A DNA stretch of 12,630 nt from Treponema sp. (GCA_031284385.1 JAISZZ010000186.1:1-12630); one strand, 5' to 3'. Positions 1 through 5,717 are shown, counted from the first letter of the stretch. Notes: generated by a model not told the origin, from the sequence alone. A program made the numbers and translations.

Positions 1-263
1 TGAATAAAGGCGGCCTCGTCAAAACTCTTGCCCGCCTTCTCCGCCTTTTCACGCGCGGATTTCGCGTCTTTTGCCGGATCGCCCAAATGACTCATCAGTG
101 TAAGCGATTTTACGCCCTGCCCCAAAATATAAGTAATCGTAGGCAATGCTGCGGTAATTCGCGTGTCGTCTTGAACAACGCCGTCTTTCATCGGCACATT
201 AAAATCAACCCGCATTACCACGCGCTTTCCGTGCAAATCAAGCGATTTTACCGTCTTTATCAT
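1..263 (-). CDS. pgk: Phosphoglycerate kinase, N-terminal part (cut by window edge)
   Basis: Glycolytic enzyme transferring phosphate between 1,3-bisphosphoglycerate and ADP in the cytoplasm. The minus strand reads open from ATG at 263 to the left edge, giving 87 residues. Residues 18-24 read RVDFNVP, the family signature near the N-terminus, followed by DDTRI at 32-36 and the SHLG motif at 58-61. AGGAG at 271-275 lies 7 nt before the ATG and fixes the start. One oddity: the family usually has SHLGRP, where the Arg helps bind the 3-phosphoglycerate phosphate; here it reads SHLGDP, then a charged, Lys/Ala-rich insertion. I cannot tell whether that is normal for this lineage. Its codon use resembles the housekeeping genes to the right of the island rather than the AT-rich island genes. 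Confidence 0.93.
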   Translation of the reverse strand, partial: MIKTVKSLDLHGKRVVMRVDFNVPMKDGVVQDDTRITAALPTITYILGQGVKSLTLMSHLGDPAKDAKSAREKAEKAGKSFDEAAFI

Positions 264-270
264 AAGTTTA

Positions 271-275
271 CTCCT
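271..275 (-). promoter_or_regulatory. Ribosome binding site of pgk
   Basis: AGGAG on the minus strand, 7 nt upstream of the pgk ATG. It supports 263 as the start. Confidence 0.8.
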
Positions 276-367
276 CTTGGTTTTTGATAGGTGATAAAAC
301 TATTATCAGGCCGCTTAATTACAGCTTCCCGCTTTCAGAGTACCACCATTGATTTTTTTTTTAAAGA

Positions 368-505
368 GGGCAAATTGCGCCACGTTAAATCCAATCATGG
401 GGACACGCTTTATCCAGACTGAGTCTGGGAGAACAAATGGTGTCTACCACGACAGAGAAAAAAATAGCACTGGAGTACGCCTCCGTTACCGGAAATCCGG
501 AAAAG
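368..505 (+). repeat. Long direct repeat, copy 1
   Basis: About 138 bp that recurs in the same orientation at 3429-3567, roughly 85-88% identical by manual alignment with one single-base indel. It includes a run TTGCGCCACGTTAAATCC, a perfect 7-bp dyad (CCAGACT-G-AGTCTGG, 414-428), and an ATG with a short reading frame starting TEKKIALEYA. In this copy the Shine-Dalgarno-like stretch reads GGGAGAAC rather than GGAGGAAC. The two copies bracket the yefM-yoeB and HNH genes. It looks like a 5' region plus gene start from a dispersed family rather than a transposon end; no transposase is visible. Confidence 0.85.
414..428. promoter_or_regulatory. 7-bp dyad inside repeat copy 1
   Basis: CCAGACT and its exact complement AGTCTGG, separated by a single G. 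It is preserved base for base in copy 2 at 3475-3489 although the surrounding sequence has diverged. It lies just upstream of a GGAG-ATG arrangement, which suits an operator or a short mRNA hairpin. Function is inferred only. Confidence 0.4.
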
Positions 506-830
506 TCACGAATCACATCACGGACGAGCATCTCGCTCTTTCAGGCAGCAAAAGCCGGAAAACGAGTTTACCAACCCCAATTATGCCCAAGCCGCCGCTA
601 TACTCGAACTGTTGTGGAAAAGATTCAACTGATTTTTATCCGATGATTCTGCGGAAGCTATTCCCCCTCTTCCTCAGGCAGAACATTCGCATCATCAGTC
701 TGAGCGGAAAATACTCCATGCCCGATACCGTCGCAGACAAACTTAAAAAATCAGCCCCGCACCATCGACTGGCTCCTTGCACAAGCCCAAATAGCGGATA
801 AAATTCCGCGGAACATCGGGTGCCAAGCCC
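437..830 (+). pseudogene. Degraded coding remnant, unrecognised
   Basis: The ATG at 437 in repeat copy 1 begins a frame reading TEKKIALEYASVTGNPE. Protein-like sequence then appears to jump frame: around 560-630 another frame reads NEFTNPNYAQAAAILELLW, which looks like a genuine amphipathic helix, before a stop, and around 640-720 a further frame reads DDSAEAIPPLPQAEHSHHQ. The pieces in successive frames suggest one gene broken by frameshifts. I do not recognise the family. The alternative is chance open sequence in moderately GC-rich DNA; only the first part, shared with copy 2, is clearly more than chance. Confidence 0.35.
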
Positions 831-1050
831 GTCCGCCTACCCCGCTCAACCTGTATTAACCCCGAATAAGGGCTTTGCACAGCAAAGACCAGCACTGTCA
901 AAATGTGGGCGGAATGAGGTGCGGGCGGGTGTAGTCGGCCTAGTCGAATGAAACACGTATTGCCAATGTCAAGAACGTATACTGTCCTGATTACGCCGTT
1001 TGGGCATTTTTAATTTTGCGCCTTATAAATTTTTTATAAAACCGCACATC
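831..1050. other. Spacer without a gene, holding an attC-like half copy
   Basis: No credible gene. The left part (840-960) is GC-rich and featureless to my reading. Positions 965-1001 resemble 1822-1858 (about 80% by eye, including TATACTG.CCTG and CGCCGTTT); both lie downstream of a minus-strand island gene. An all-AT dyad (TTATAAA-TTT-TTTATAA, 1023-1039) sits 11 nt beyond the yoeB stop and could weakly aid termination, but it has no GC stem. Confidence 0.5.
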
Positions 1051-1314
1051 TTATTTTTCATCATAATAGAATCTGAATGAAAGGTATACTACTTTTTCAT
1101 CTTCAATCGCATATATAATCCTATGTTCTAAATCTATTCTTCTTGACCAATATCCATTTAAATTGGCCTTCAACGGTTCTGGTTTTCCTATCCCTTCCCG
1201 GGTATTTCGATCTATGTCTTTTATTAATGAATTTATCCGCTTAAGCTGCTTTTTATCAGTATTTAGCCAATATTGATAATCAGCCCATGCTTCATCGGTA
1301 AATAGTTTATTCAT
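1051..1314 (-). CDS. yoeB: YoeB-type toxin, ribosome-dependent mRNA endoribonuclease
   Basis: 87 residues that align without gaps to my recollection of E. coli YoeB, including the signatures GKPEPLK and SRRI..EHR..YA. YoeB cleaves mRNA in the ribosomal A site and is held inactive by YefM. Of the residues known to matter, Glu46, Arg59 and Arg65 are present. The catalytic His83 is replaced by Tyr (TAT instead of CAT/CAC), and the protein ends FYYDEK where E. coli ends RYHY. RelE uses a Tyr near its C-terminus, so activity is not excluded. The start overlaps the antitoxin stop by 8 nt (ATGAATAA), the usual translational coupling. The module is AT-rich relative to the chromosome around it, consistent with transfer. 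Confidence 0.93.
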   Translation of the reverse strand: MNKLFTDEAWADYQYWLNTDKKQLKRINSLIKDIDRNTREGIGKPEPLKANLNGYWSRRIDLEHRIIYAIEDEKVVYLSFRFYYDEK

Positions 1315-1564
1315 TTTCGTACAACTTTCTTTCTTTTAGCCTGCCTGCTTTATGCTGATTAATTGATTTCTGAAGATGTTCGACATTGGCCTTATGCGAT
1401 AATAAATAGTTTGTTTCCATTAAACTATTATATTCATTTACTGACATAAGTACCACATTTTCATTATTCTTTCGGGTAATAATCAATGGATCATTATCAT
1501 TAAAGACTTTGTCCATATATGATTTAAGATTTTGTCTTAAATTTGTATAAGTTATTGCATCCAT
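1307..1564 (-). CDS. yefM: YefM/Phd-family antitoxin
   Basis: 85 residues beginning MDAITYTNLRQNL, the typical YefM opening, with the Phd/YefM DNA-binding fold in the N-terminal half (DPLIITRKN, VVLMSVNEYNSL at about 25-50) and a charged, Lys/Glu-rich C-terminal tail expected to wrap the toxin. Longer frames from TTG at 1585 or ATG at 1579 exist, but GGAGG at 1573-1577 lies 8 nt before the ATG at 1564, which fits the family start exactly. It is first in the operon with yoeB. The promoter and twin TGTACA boxes immediately upstream indicate autorepression by the YefM-YoeB complex. Confidence 0.93.
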   Translation of the reverse strand: MDAITYTNLRQNLKSYMDKVFNDNDPLIITRKNNENVVLMSVNEYNSLMETNYLLSHKANVEHLQKSINQHKAGRLKERKLYENE

Positions 1565-1578
1565 AAATTTAACCTCCA

Positions 1579-1613
1579 TGTACAATATACTGTACGTTTA
1601 ACCTTTTTGCCAA
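1579..1613 (-). promoter_or_regulatory. yefM-yoeB promoter with overlapping twin operator
   Basis: On the minus strand, -35 TTGGCA (1608-1613), an 18-bp spacer, and -10 TATATT (1584-1589). A perfect TGTACA palindrome (1579-1584) and a one-mismatch copy, TGTACG as read on plus (1591-1596), flank the -10, with centres exactly 12 bp apart. From memory, the E. coli yefM-yoeB operator also consists of two TGTACA-core palindromes spaced 12 bp centre to centre. Repressor bound here would cover the -10 and the probable start site. The mRNA leader would be only about 13 nt, placing the GGAGG almost at its 5' end. Confidence 0.75.
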
Positions 1614-1682
1614 TACAAATTTTAATTTTTTTTCCAATGTTTTACCCAAATTGCACATAACGTTCCGGCTGTATCTGACGTT

Positions 1683-1776
1683 TAGGGCAGTGCTGATTAA
1701 CTTGAAGCCCCGCCAACGAAGTTGGCGCGTCAACTTCGTTGATGAATGCACACTCGCATAAATCAGCGCTTCCCTA
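1683..1776. repeat. Small inverted-repeat element (MITE-like)
   Basis: The ends TAGGGCAGTGCTGATTAA (1683-1700) and its near-complement at 1759-1776 match at 15 of 18 positions. Inside is a perfect 11-bp dyad, CAACGAAGTTG (1714-1724) and CAACTTCGTTG (1731-1741), around a 6-nt loop. The terminal sequence AATCAGCG-CTTCCCTAG recurs at 5701-5717 (15 of 17), so it belongs to a dispersed family. It encodes no protein. Confidence 0.55.
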
Positions 1777-1782
1777 GCAAAA

Positions 1783-1820
1783 CCGCAGGCTGAGCCGCCT
1801 ATTGGCGGCTCAGCCTGCGG
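1783..1820 (-). terminator. Strong hairpin followed by TTTT, terminator of the HNH gene
   Basis: A perfect 17-bp, GC-rich stem (1783-1799 with 1804-1820) and a TATT loop. On the minus strand it is followed at once by TTTTGCTAGG, and it begins 45 nt past the stop of the HNH gene. That fits a rho-independent terminator, though the T run is short. It could instead be the structural core of the surrounding repeat element. Confidence 0.6.
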
Positions 1821-1864
1821 TAATTGTCGAGCATATACTGCCCTGTTATGCGCCGTTTTTGCCT

Positions 1865-3376
1865 TTACTCTGATACTCCTAGCAAAAACCCAACGGTTAA
1901 TCCTTTGCTTTTAAACCATCCTTTAATTGTTTTTTTACTGCCTGCTATTATTGTATCTATTTCAGAATCTTTAGGTGAAGACCACATTTGCCAATTATAC
2001 AGACAAGTCAAAATATTACTAATCTTTCTAAAATCAATATCAGATATTTCTCTATAAAATATTTTTACCTTTTCATCAGAATCTAAAATATCAAGTTTTG
2101 CACATACTGCATCTTTTAATAACTCAGTCCATGCCATTATTGATTTTGAACTATATATACGTTTTAGTTTATTTTGCACTGTATCATTTACACTTGAATC
2201 AATATTCCATGAACATAAACTTTGCTCAAACATTATATTCATTAATTTAATGACATTAGTAGATTCAATATCTCGTTTATAAGTATCTGTTAAAATATTA
2301 TCTGTTAATGGTTCGGTACAAAGAAAATTTGAAAAAATAGATTTTGTTAACATATCAAGGGTTATAGGTTGTTCTTTTGAACTCCTATTAGATATAGAAA
2401 CATATGGCTTCCATTTGTTTTCATCGTTTTCTAATATTGATTTATACAAATAGCTTCTGAATTTTTCATTGATTTCTCCGCGTGTGATTGCCAAATCTTT
2501 TTTACTCAAATATTCAAGAAATCCCACTTCTGATTTTGCAACATCTTGTTCTATGTTTTTATATTCATCAAAATCTTTACCAAACTGCGCTCCGAGTTTT
2601 AGCACCATTATTGATGAAAAAAATCGTGTTTGTGCAAATTTATCATGTGCTGAAATATTTGCTTGGTTTAATCTGTCAATTTTTGGATCAATATAAATTT
2701 TACACTCGAAATATTTTCTTCCAGTCCATAATAATGCCGCGGCTTTATGTTGACCATCAAACAGCAAAATGCGCCCATCATTTATTCTGCCAATTGATGG
2801 TTGAAGTACTGGATAATGCTGAAAGTGCCGAAACATTTCAAAAACTTTATCAAAAATTAGAAATCTTGGCTGAAGTCCTATTTTTTTGCCTTCATCATCA
2901 TCGCTATCTAATACATCAACAGGAATAATACCATAAAAATACTTCCATTTTGTCAATGGACATTCCTGTAACTCAAAAGTTTGCGTAAAAGAATAATTTT
3001 CTAATTTGATTTTATTACCACAAAATTCTAATGTTATTTTCTCACCATAAGTTTTAATTTCATCGTTTTCCTTTAAGTATTTCAACAAGTCTTTTAAAGT
3101 TAATCTATTTCCTGTTTCAAAAAATTTTGCAATTCTTAGTTTTGTCCTAAAATCCTCTAAGGGCAAAGCCCCTTTAGCTAAATTATGTTCCCTGCACATT
3201 GGAGCAATATTATTTAATTCAGTTAGGCCGCCCGTACTATAAGCCTTTATATGATCAAAATGAATTTCCTCCCCATCCGGTATTTTATGACCAGTTGCAT
3301 AGCATATTTTTCCAAATTTTTGTAAAATTTCTTCTTTTTCGGCATCATTTAATTGCCGTTTCATCATAATTGCCAT
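1865..3376 (-). CDS. HNH endonuclease fused to a DGQH(K/R)/ParB-like domain; probable accessory nuclease
   Basis: 503 residues. The N-terminus is an HNH fold: C25, IHFDHI (H39, D41, H42), a Gly-rich turn, LNNIAP (N55, N56), then C61, H64, N65 and AKG. Only one Cys is visible at the first zinc-knuckle position, so metal binding may be partial. The middle has LFDGQHKAAALLW (DGQHK at 207-211), matching the DGQHR motif of DndB-like proteins and the GxHRxxA loop of ParB/sulfiredoxin folds, but with Lys for Arg. Residues from about 240 on are helical and unrecognised. The longest frame starts at 3409, but GGAGGG at 3380-3385 precedes the ATG at 3376, which I prefer. AT-rich and alone in its transcript. 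HNH plus a DGQHR-type domain suggests DNA restriction or mobile-element defence; the exact target is unknown. Confidence 0.75.
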   Translation of the reverse strand: MAIMMKRQLNDAEKEEILQKFGKICYATGHKIPDGEEIHFDHIKAYSTGGLTELNNIAPMCREHNLAKGALPLEDFRTKLRIAKFFETGNRLTLKDLLKYLKENDEIKTYGEKITLEFCGNKIKLENYSFTQTFELQECPLTKWKYFYGIIPVDVLDSDDDEGKKIGLQPRFLIFDKVFEMFRHFQHYPVLQPSIGRINDGRILLFDGQHKAAALLWTGRKYFECKIYIDPKIDRLNQANISAHDKFAQTRFFSSIMVLKLGAQFGKDFDEYKNIEQDVAKSEVGFLEYLSKKDLAITRGEINEKFRSYLYKSILENDENKWKPYVSISNRSSKEQPITLDMLTKSIFSNFLCTEPLTDNILTDTYKRDIESTNVIKLMNIMFEQSLCSWNIDSSVNDTVQNKLKRIYSSKSIMAWTELLKDAVCAKLDILDSDEKVKIFYREISDIDFRKISNILTCLYNWQMWSSPKDSEIDTIIAGSKKTIKGWFKSKGLTVGFLLGVSE

Positions 3377-3428
3377 AAACCCTCCAATTGACATTATTAA
3401 TACCATCAAATTTCTAATTTATACAATA

Positions 3429-3567
3429 GGGCGCATTGCGCCACGTTAAATCCAATCATGGGGATACGCTTTATCCAGACTGAGTCTGGAGGAACAAATG
3501 GGATTTACCATGACAGAGAAAAAAGATAGCGCTGGAGTACGCTGCCCCTGCCGGAAAGCCGGAAATA
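3429..3567 (+). repeat. Long direct repeat, copy 2
   Basis: Same orientation as copy 1. This copy has the intact-looking signal GGAGG, 6 nt, ATG at 3498. The frame reads MGFTMTEKK and then, because of one extra base after the A run relative to copy 1, shifts to DSAGVRCPCRKAG and stops at 3636-3638; in the copy 1 frame it would read IALEYAAPAGKPE. The 13-bp palindrome GGCGCATTGCGCC (3430-3442) at its left end is broken in copy 1. After 3567 the copies no longer resemble each other. Confidence 0.85.
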
Positions 3568-3807
3568 TGCGATATTCAAACCGAACGCAATGGAAAAACA
3601 CAGTTAATGATGCGGCAACGCGGATGCTTGTATGAGTAACCGCTATTTTATATACTTAAATTATTGGGTAACAATGATGTTATCCGGTAATTCGAGCGGT
3701 TTTTCGCCTGTAATCTTGTTTACCGGTGTAAAATCGTGTTATTTTCAACGGAATTTGTTCGAAAATACGTTTCCCGAACAACTCTGTTAAAACCATAGGA
3801 GAAAATT
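3568..3807. other. Spacer upstream of nfu with a hairpin
   Basis: No gene. TTGTTCG (3755-3761) and CGAACAA (3775-3781) form an exact 7-bp dyad with a 13-nt spacer, extendable by AAA/TTT across a bulge, ending 27 nt before the nfu ATG. It may be an operator or a 5' leader hairpin for the nfu operon. I see no convincing -35/-10 pair. GGGTAAC/GTTATCC near 3666-3686 is a second weak dyad. Confidence 0.4.
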
Positions 3808-4029
3808 ATGGAAGAACAGATCAAAATCGCACTCGACAGTGTTCGCCCTTCATTGCAGGCGGATGGCGGTGATGTTGAATTTGTATCGGTTGCCGGCGAC
3901 GGCACCGTTTCACTCAAGCTGACAGGTGCCTGCGGTTGTTGTCCGCACGCGCAAATGACTCTGAAAAATGGCATAGAAAACTATCTAAAAGAAAAAATCC
4001 CGGGAGTTACCGCCGTTCTCGGTGTATAG
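3808..4029 (+). CDS. Nfu/NifU C-terminal-domain Fe-S cluster scaffold
   Basis: 73 residues consisting only of the NifU C-terminal domain: RPSLQADGGDVEFV (13-26) and LTGACGCCPHAQMTLKNGIE (38-57). The cluster-binding CxxC is C42 and C45, with an additional Cys at 44. Such stand-alone Nfu proteins carry or deliver [4Fe-4S] clusters to apo-enzymes in the cytoplasm. The ATG at 3808 is preceded by AGGAGA with good spacing. It is the first gene of a run with the NusG domain II and Gx genes; AGGAG overlapping its stop codon presumably serves the next gene. No IscU-type N-terminal domain or ferredoxin-like insert is present. Confidence 0.92.
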   Translation: MEEQIKIALDSVRPSLQADGGDVEFVSVAGDGTVSLKLTGACGCCPHAQMTLKNGIENYLKEKIPGVTAVLGV

Positions 4030-4034
4030 GAGAT

Positions 4035-4475
4035 ATTGCCACGATCCGTGCTTTTTTTTCACGTTTACGAAAATTCACACGCGGACGTTTTAAGTGTCTG
4101 GATTATCTGATTTTTTGCCTTTCTGGAGCGGTTTTTGCCGCTTCAGTTTTTTTTATATACGGAGATGGCGGATTGACCGGTATGGCGCGTGTAAGCGGGC
4201 CGGGTGAGACATATTTTTACCCATTAAACGCCGCAAAAACAATCCGTGTCAAGGGAGCGCTTGGTGACACAGTCGTTTGTACCGGCGGCGGGGAAGCGTG
4301 GATCATTTATTCTCCATGCCGTAATCAAATCTGCGTTTCCGCTCCGCCGGTACGCGGGAAAGGTCAATGGACAGCCTGCCTTCCCAATCAAGTTATGATC
4401 AGCATTGAAAGTGGAGGCATGAAAACCACTTCAAAAAACGCTGTACCAGACGGTATTGATGCCGCTACATGGTGA
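4035..4475 (+). CDS. NusG domain II membrane-anchored protein, start codon unclear
   Basis: One membrane segment (LDYLIFCLSGAVFAASVFFIY) is followed by an extracytoplasmic NusG domain II-like fold with the family hallmark IIYSPCRNQICVS and TACLPNQVMISI. Function is unknown; in treponemes and clostridia this family is commonly next to Gx-type proteins, as here. The frame is clear but has no ATG, GTG or TTG between the nfu stop and the membrane segment. Candidates are ATT at 4035 (2 nt after AGGAG), ATC at 4044 (11 nt after AGGAG), or a TTG at 3936 far inside nfu. ATG at 4182 or TTG at 4173 would lose the anchor. A run of eight T at 4052-4059 raises the possibility of slippage: one extra T would join the frame to GTG at 4048 or TTG at 4036. 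Coordinates use the ATT and are provisional. Confidence 0.7.
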   Translation: MATIRAFFSRLRKFTRGRFKCLDYLIFCLSGAVFAASVFFIYGDGGLTGMARVSGPGETYFYPLNAAKTIRVKGALGDTVVCTGGGEAWIIYSPCRNQICVSAPPVRGKGQWTACLPNQVMISIESGGMKTTSKNAVPDGIDAATW

Positions 4476-5550
4476 ACGCGATTTACCACGGTTTAATGCC
4501 GCTATGAAAACTGAAGCAGCCGTATATAAACTGCCTGTTTTGGGCGCTCTCAGCCTATTTCTTTCCACCGTTGAATATATGATACCGAAACCGCTTCCAT
4601 TCCTGCGTTTGGGTCTTGCCAATGCGCCTTTGTTGATTGCGTTACGGTTTCCGCCGTCTACTTTTTTTACGCTTGTTTTTATAAAAATTTTTGGTCAAGC
4701 GCTTATATCCGGCACTCTTTTTTCATATATTTTTTTACTTTCACTGACCGGTACCATGGCTTCCGCGTCTTGTATGTACATTTTGCGGCGTATCGTAAGC
4801 GGAAAATACATGAGCCTTGCGGGTATCAGCGTTACAGGTTCCCTTGTTTCGAATTTTACACAGATCGCGCTTGCTCGCTTTTTTTTCATGGGGGAGGCCG
4901 CCGTATATATCGTACCGCCGTTTCTCGCGGCGGGTATCGTAAGCGGAATGGCACTGGGGCTGTTTTGCGAGCGCTTTATTGAAATATCACGTTGGTACAA
5001 GCGTGCGCCACCGGAAATTTTACAGCCGCCGCCTATCAATATAGCGGTATCTGTACCGGATACTGGCGGATTTCCCCTCCTCCTTTTTTTTTGCGGCCTT
5101 TCACTGTCATTTTTTATGCTTCTTACAACATCGTTTTCATGCAGGTTGATACTGTTCGCCATATTCTTGATAGCAGCGGTATTTTCCGGGAAAGCGGGCA
5201 ACTTACTGTTTACGCTCGTGTTTTTTTTATTAATAGTCATGTTCAATGCGCTGTCGCCTTATGGGAGAGTGATTTTCGAGGCGGGCGTATTCCGTCTAAC
5301 GGAGGGCGCTCTCATGCGAGGCATAGAGCGGGCGGTTACAGTTGAGGGACTGGTAATGTTATCGCGTGTAACGATAAGTTCCCGTCTCAGGCTGCCGGGC
5401 AGGGTTGGAGGGCTTTTAAGCGAGGCATTTCTGTTGTTGCCACGCTTCTATGAGAAGAAGACGGCAATTCACGTCAAAACCTTTATGCAAGACATAGACA
5501 CGTTACTGCTGGAATTGAGCGAACAAAAACAGCGTCAACCTGAGCCGTAA
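4459..5550 (+). CDS. Gx/HepI-type membrane protein with extra C-terminal membrane domain
   Basis: About 363 residues. The N-terminal half matches the family named Gx transporter or heptaprenyl diphosphate synthase component I: a first helix with VEYMIPKPLPF, then LRLGLANAPLLIAL, then about four more helices including FIKIFGQALISG and SLTGTMASASCMY. This fold resembles substrate-binding components of ECF transporters. After a linker (PPEILQPPP) come three further hydrophobic helices and a cytoplasmic segment (LTEGALMRGIERAVTVEGLVMLSR) that recalls EcfT/CbiQ coupling helices, though I hold this loosely. It overlaps the NusG domain II gene by 17 nt if the ATG at 4459 is used. ATG at 4504 (MKTEAAVYKLPVLGAL) matches the usual family start. 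Neither has a clear Shine-Dalgarno, suggesting translational coupling. Confidence 0.8.
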   Translation: MPLHGERDLPRFNAAMKTEAAVYKLPVLGALSLFLSTVEYMIPKPLPFLRLGLANAPLLIALRFPPSTFFTLVFIKIFGQALISGTLFSYIFLLSLTGTMASASCMYILRRIVSGKYMSLAGISVTGSLVSNFTQIALARFFFMGEAAVYIVPPFLAAGIVSGMALGLFCERFIEISRWYKRAPPEILQPPPINIAVSVPDTGGFPLLLFFCGLSLSFFMLLTTSFSCRLILFAIFLIAAVFSGKAGNLLFTLVFFLLIVMFNALSPYGRVIFEAGVFRLTEGALMRGIERAVTVEGLVMLSRVTISSRLRLPGRVGGLLSEAFLLLPRFYEKKTAIHVKTFMQDIDTLLLELSEQKQRQPEP

Positions 5551-5599
5551 CGCATTCTCCTGCTGTTAAAAATACGGGGCATTTTGCCATTTTTAAGCG

Positions 5600-5633
5600 A
5601 AATTTGTTCAAAACTGAAGTTTTGAACAAATTT
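5600..5633. repeat. Dispersed palindrome, copy 1 (possible terminator of the nfu operon)
   Basis: A perfect 16-bp stem with a GA turn. The arm contains TTGTTCAAAACT. It lies 50 nt after the Gx stop and is followed by TATTG, so any terminator activity would be weak. The same core occurs at 8737-8760 and 11799-11822; this copy and the last are also preceded by similar TTAAGCG-AAAT context. Confidence 0.75.
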
Positions 5634-5662
5634 TATTGAAAACCGGTTTTTGTCAATGAGGA

Positions 5663-5682
5663 TGACCGCGCCCGCGTGGTCA
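5663..5682. repeat. Short GC-rich hairpin
   Basis: TGACC and GGTCA plus inner CGC pairs give an 8-9 bp stem with one G-T pair. It stands between the dispersed palindrome and the AATCAGCG repeat. Role unknown. Confidence 0.4.
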
Positions 5683-5698
5683 AAGGCAATGCCCCGCC

Positions 5699-5717
5699 TT
5701 AATCAGCGTTGCCCTAG
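5699..5717 (+). repeat. Copy of the island element's terminal sequence
   Basis: TTAATCAGCGTTGCCCTAG matches the right end of the element at 1683-1776 (15 of 17 over AATCAGCG through CCCTAG) and, inverted, its left end. No second end is apparent nearby, so it is probably a solo remnant. Confidence 0.5.

Larger units (their letters stand above)
1653..1858 (-). other. Composite inverted-repeat region, possible integron attC-like site
   Basis: Plus-strand GCACATAAC (1653-1661) and GTTATGCGC (1845-1853) are inverted repeats (8 of 9). Complementarity continues imperfectly inward: CGGCTGTATCTG on the left pairs in part with the complement of CATATACTGCCC on the right, leaving unpaired bases on one side. 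This two-box, imperfect-arm layout, lying after the 3' end of one minus-strand gene and just before the promoter of the next, is how attC sites sit in cassette arrays. Against it: the core boxes match RYYYAAC/GTTRRRY with one mismatch each, the region is long for an attC, and no integrase is in the window. Confidence 0.4.

Noticed and set aside
349..801. 150-residue plus-strand open frame
   Set aside because: It starts upstream of the repeat and reads a different frame from the TEKKIALEYA start shared by both repeat copies; composition is not protein-like and no family is recognisable.
1569..1751. 60-residue minus-strand open frame upstream of yefM
   Set aside because: It runs across the yefM promoter/operator and the MITE-like element; basic, low-complexity and explained by repeats.
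2488..2928. 146-residue plus-strand frame opposite the HNH gene
   Set aside because: It is antisense to clear HNH/DGQH coding sequence and shows no family features.
3429..3567. Repeat copies as ends of a composite transposon
   Set aside because: The copies are direct, have no transposase or terminal inverted repeats, and contain a gene start; homologous repeats fit better.
4021..4035. TTG at 4036 as plain start of the NusG domain II gene
   Set aside because: That frame meets a stop soon after the T8 run and does not encode the domain unless the run changes length.
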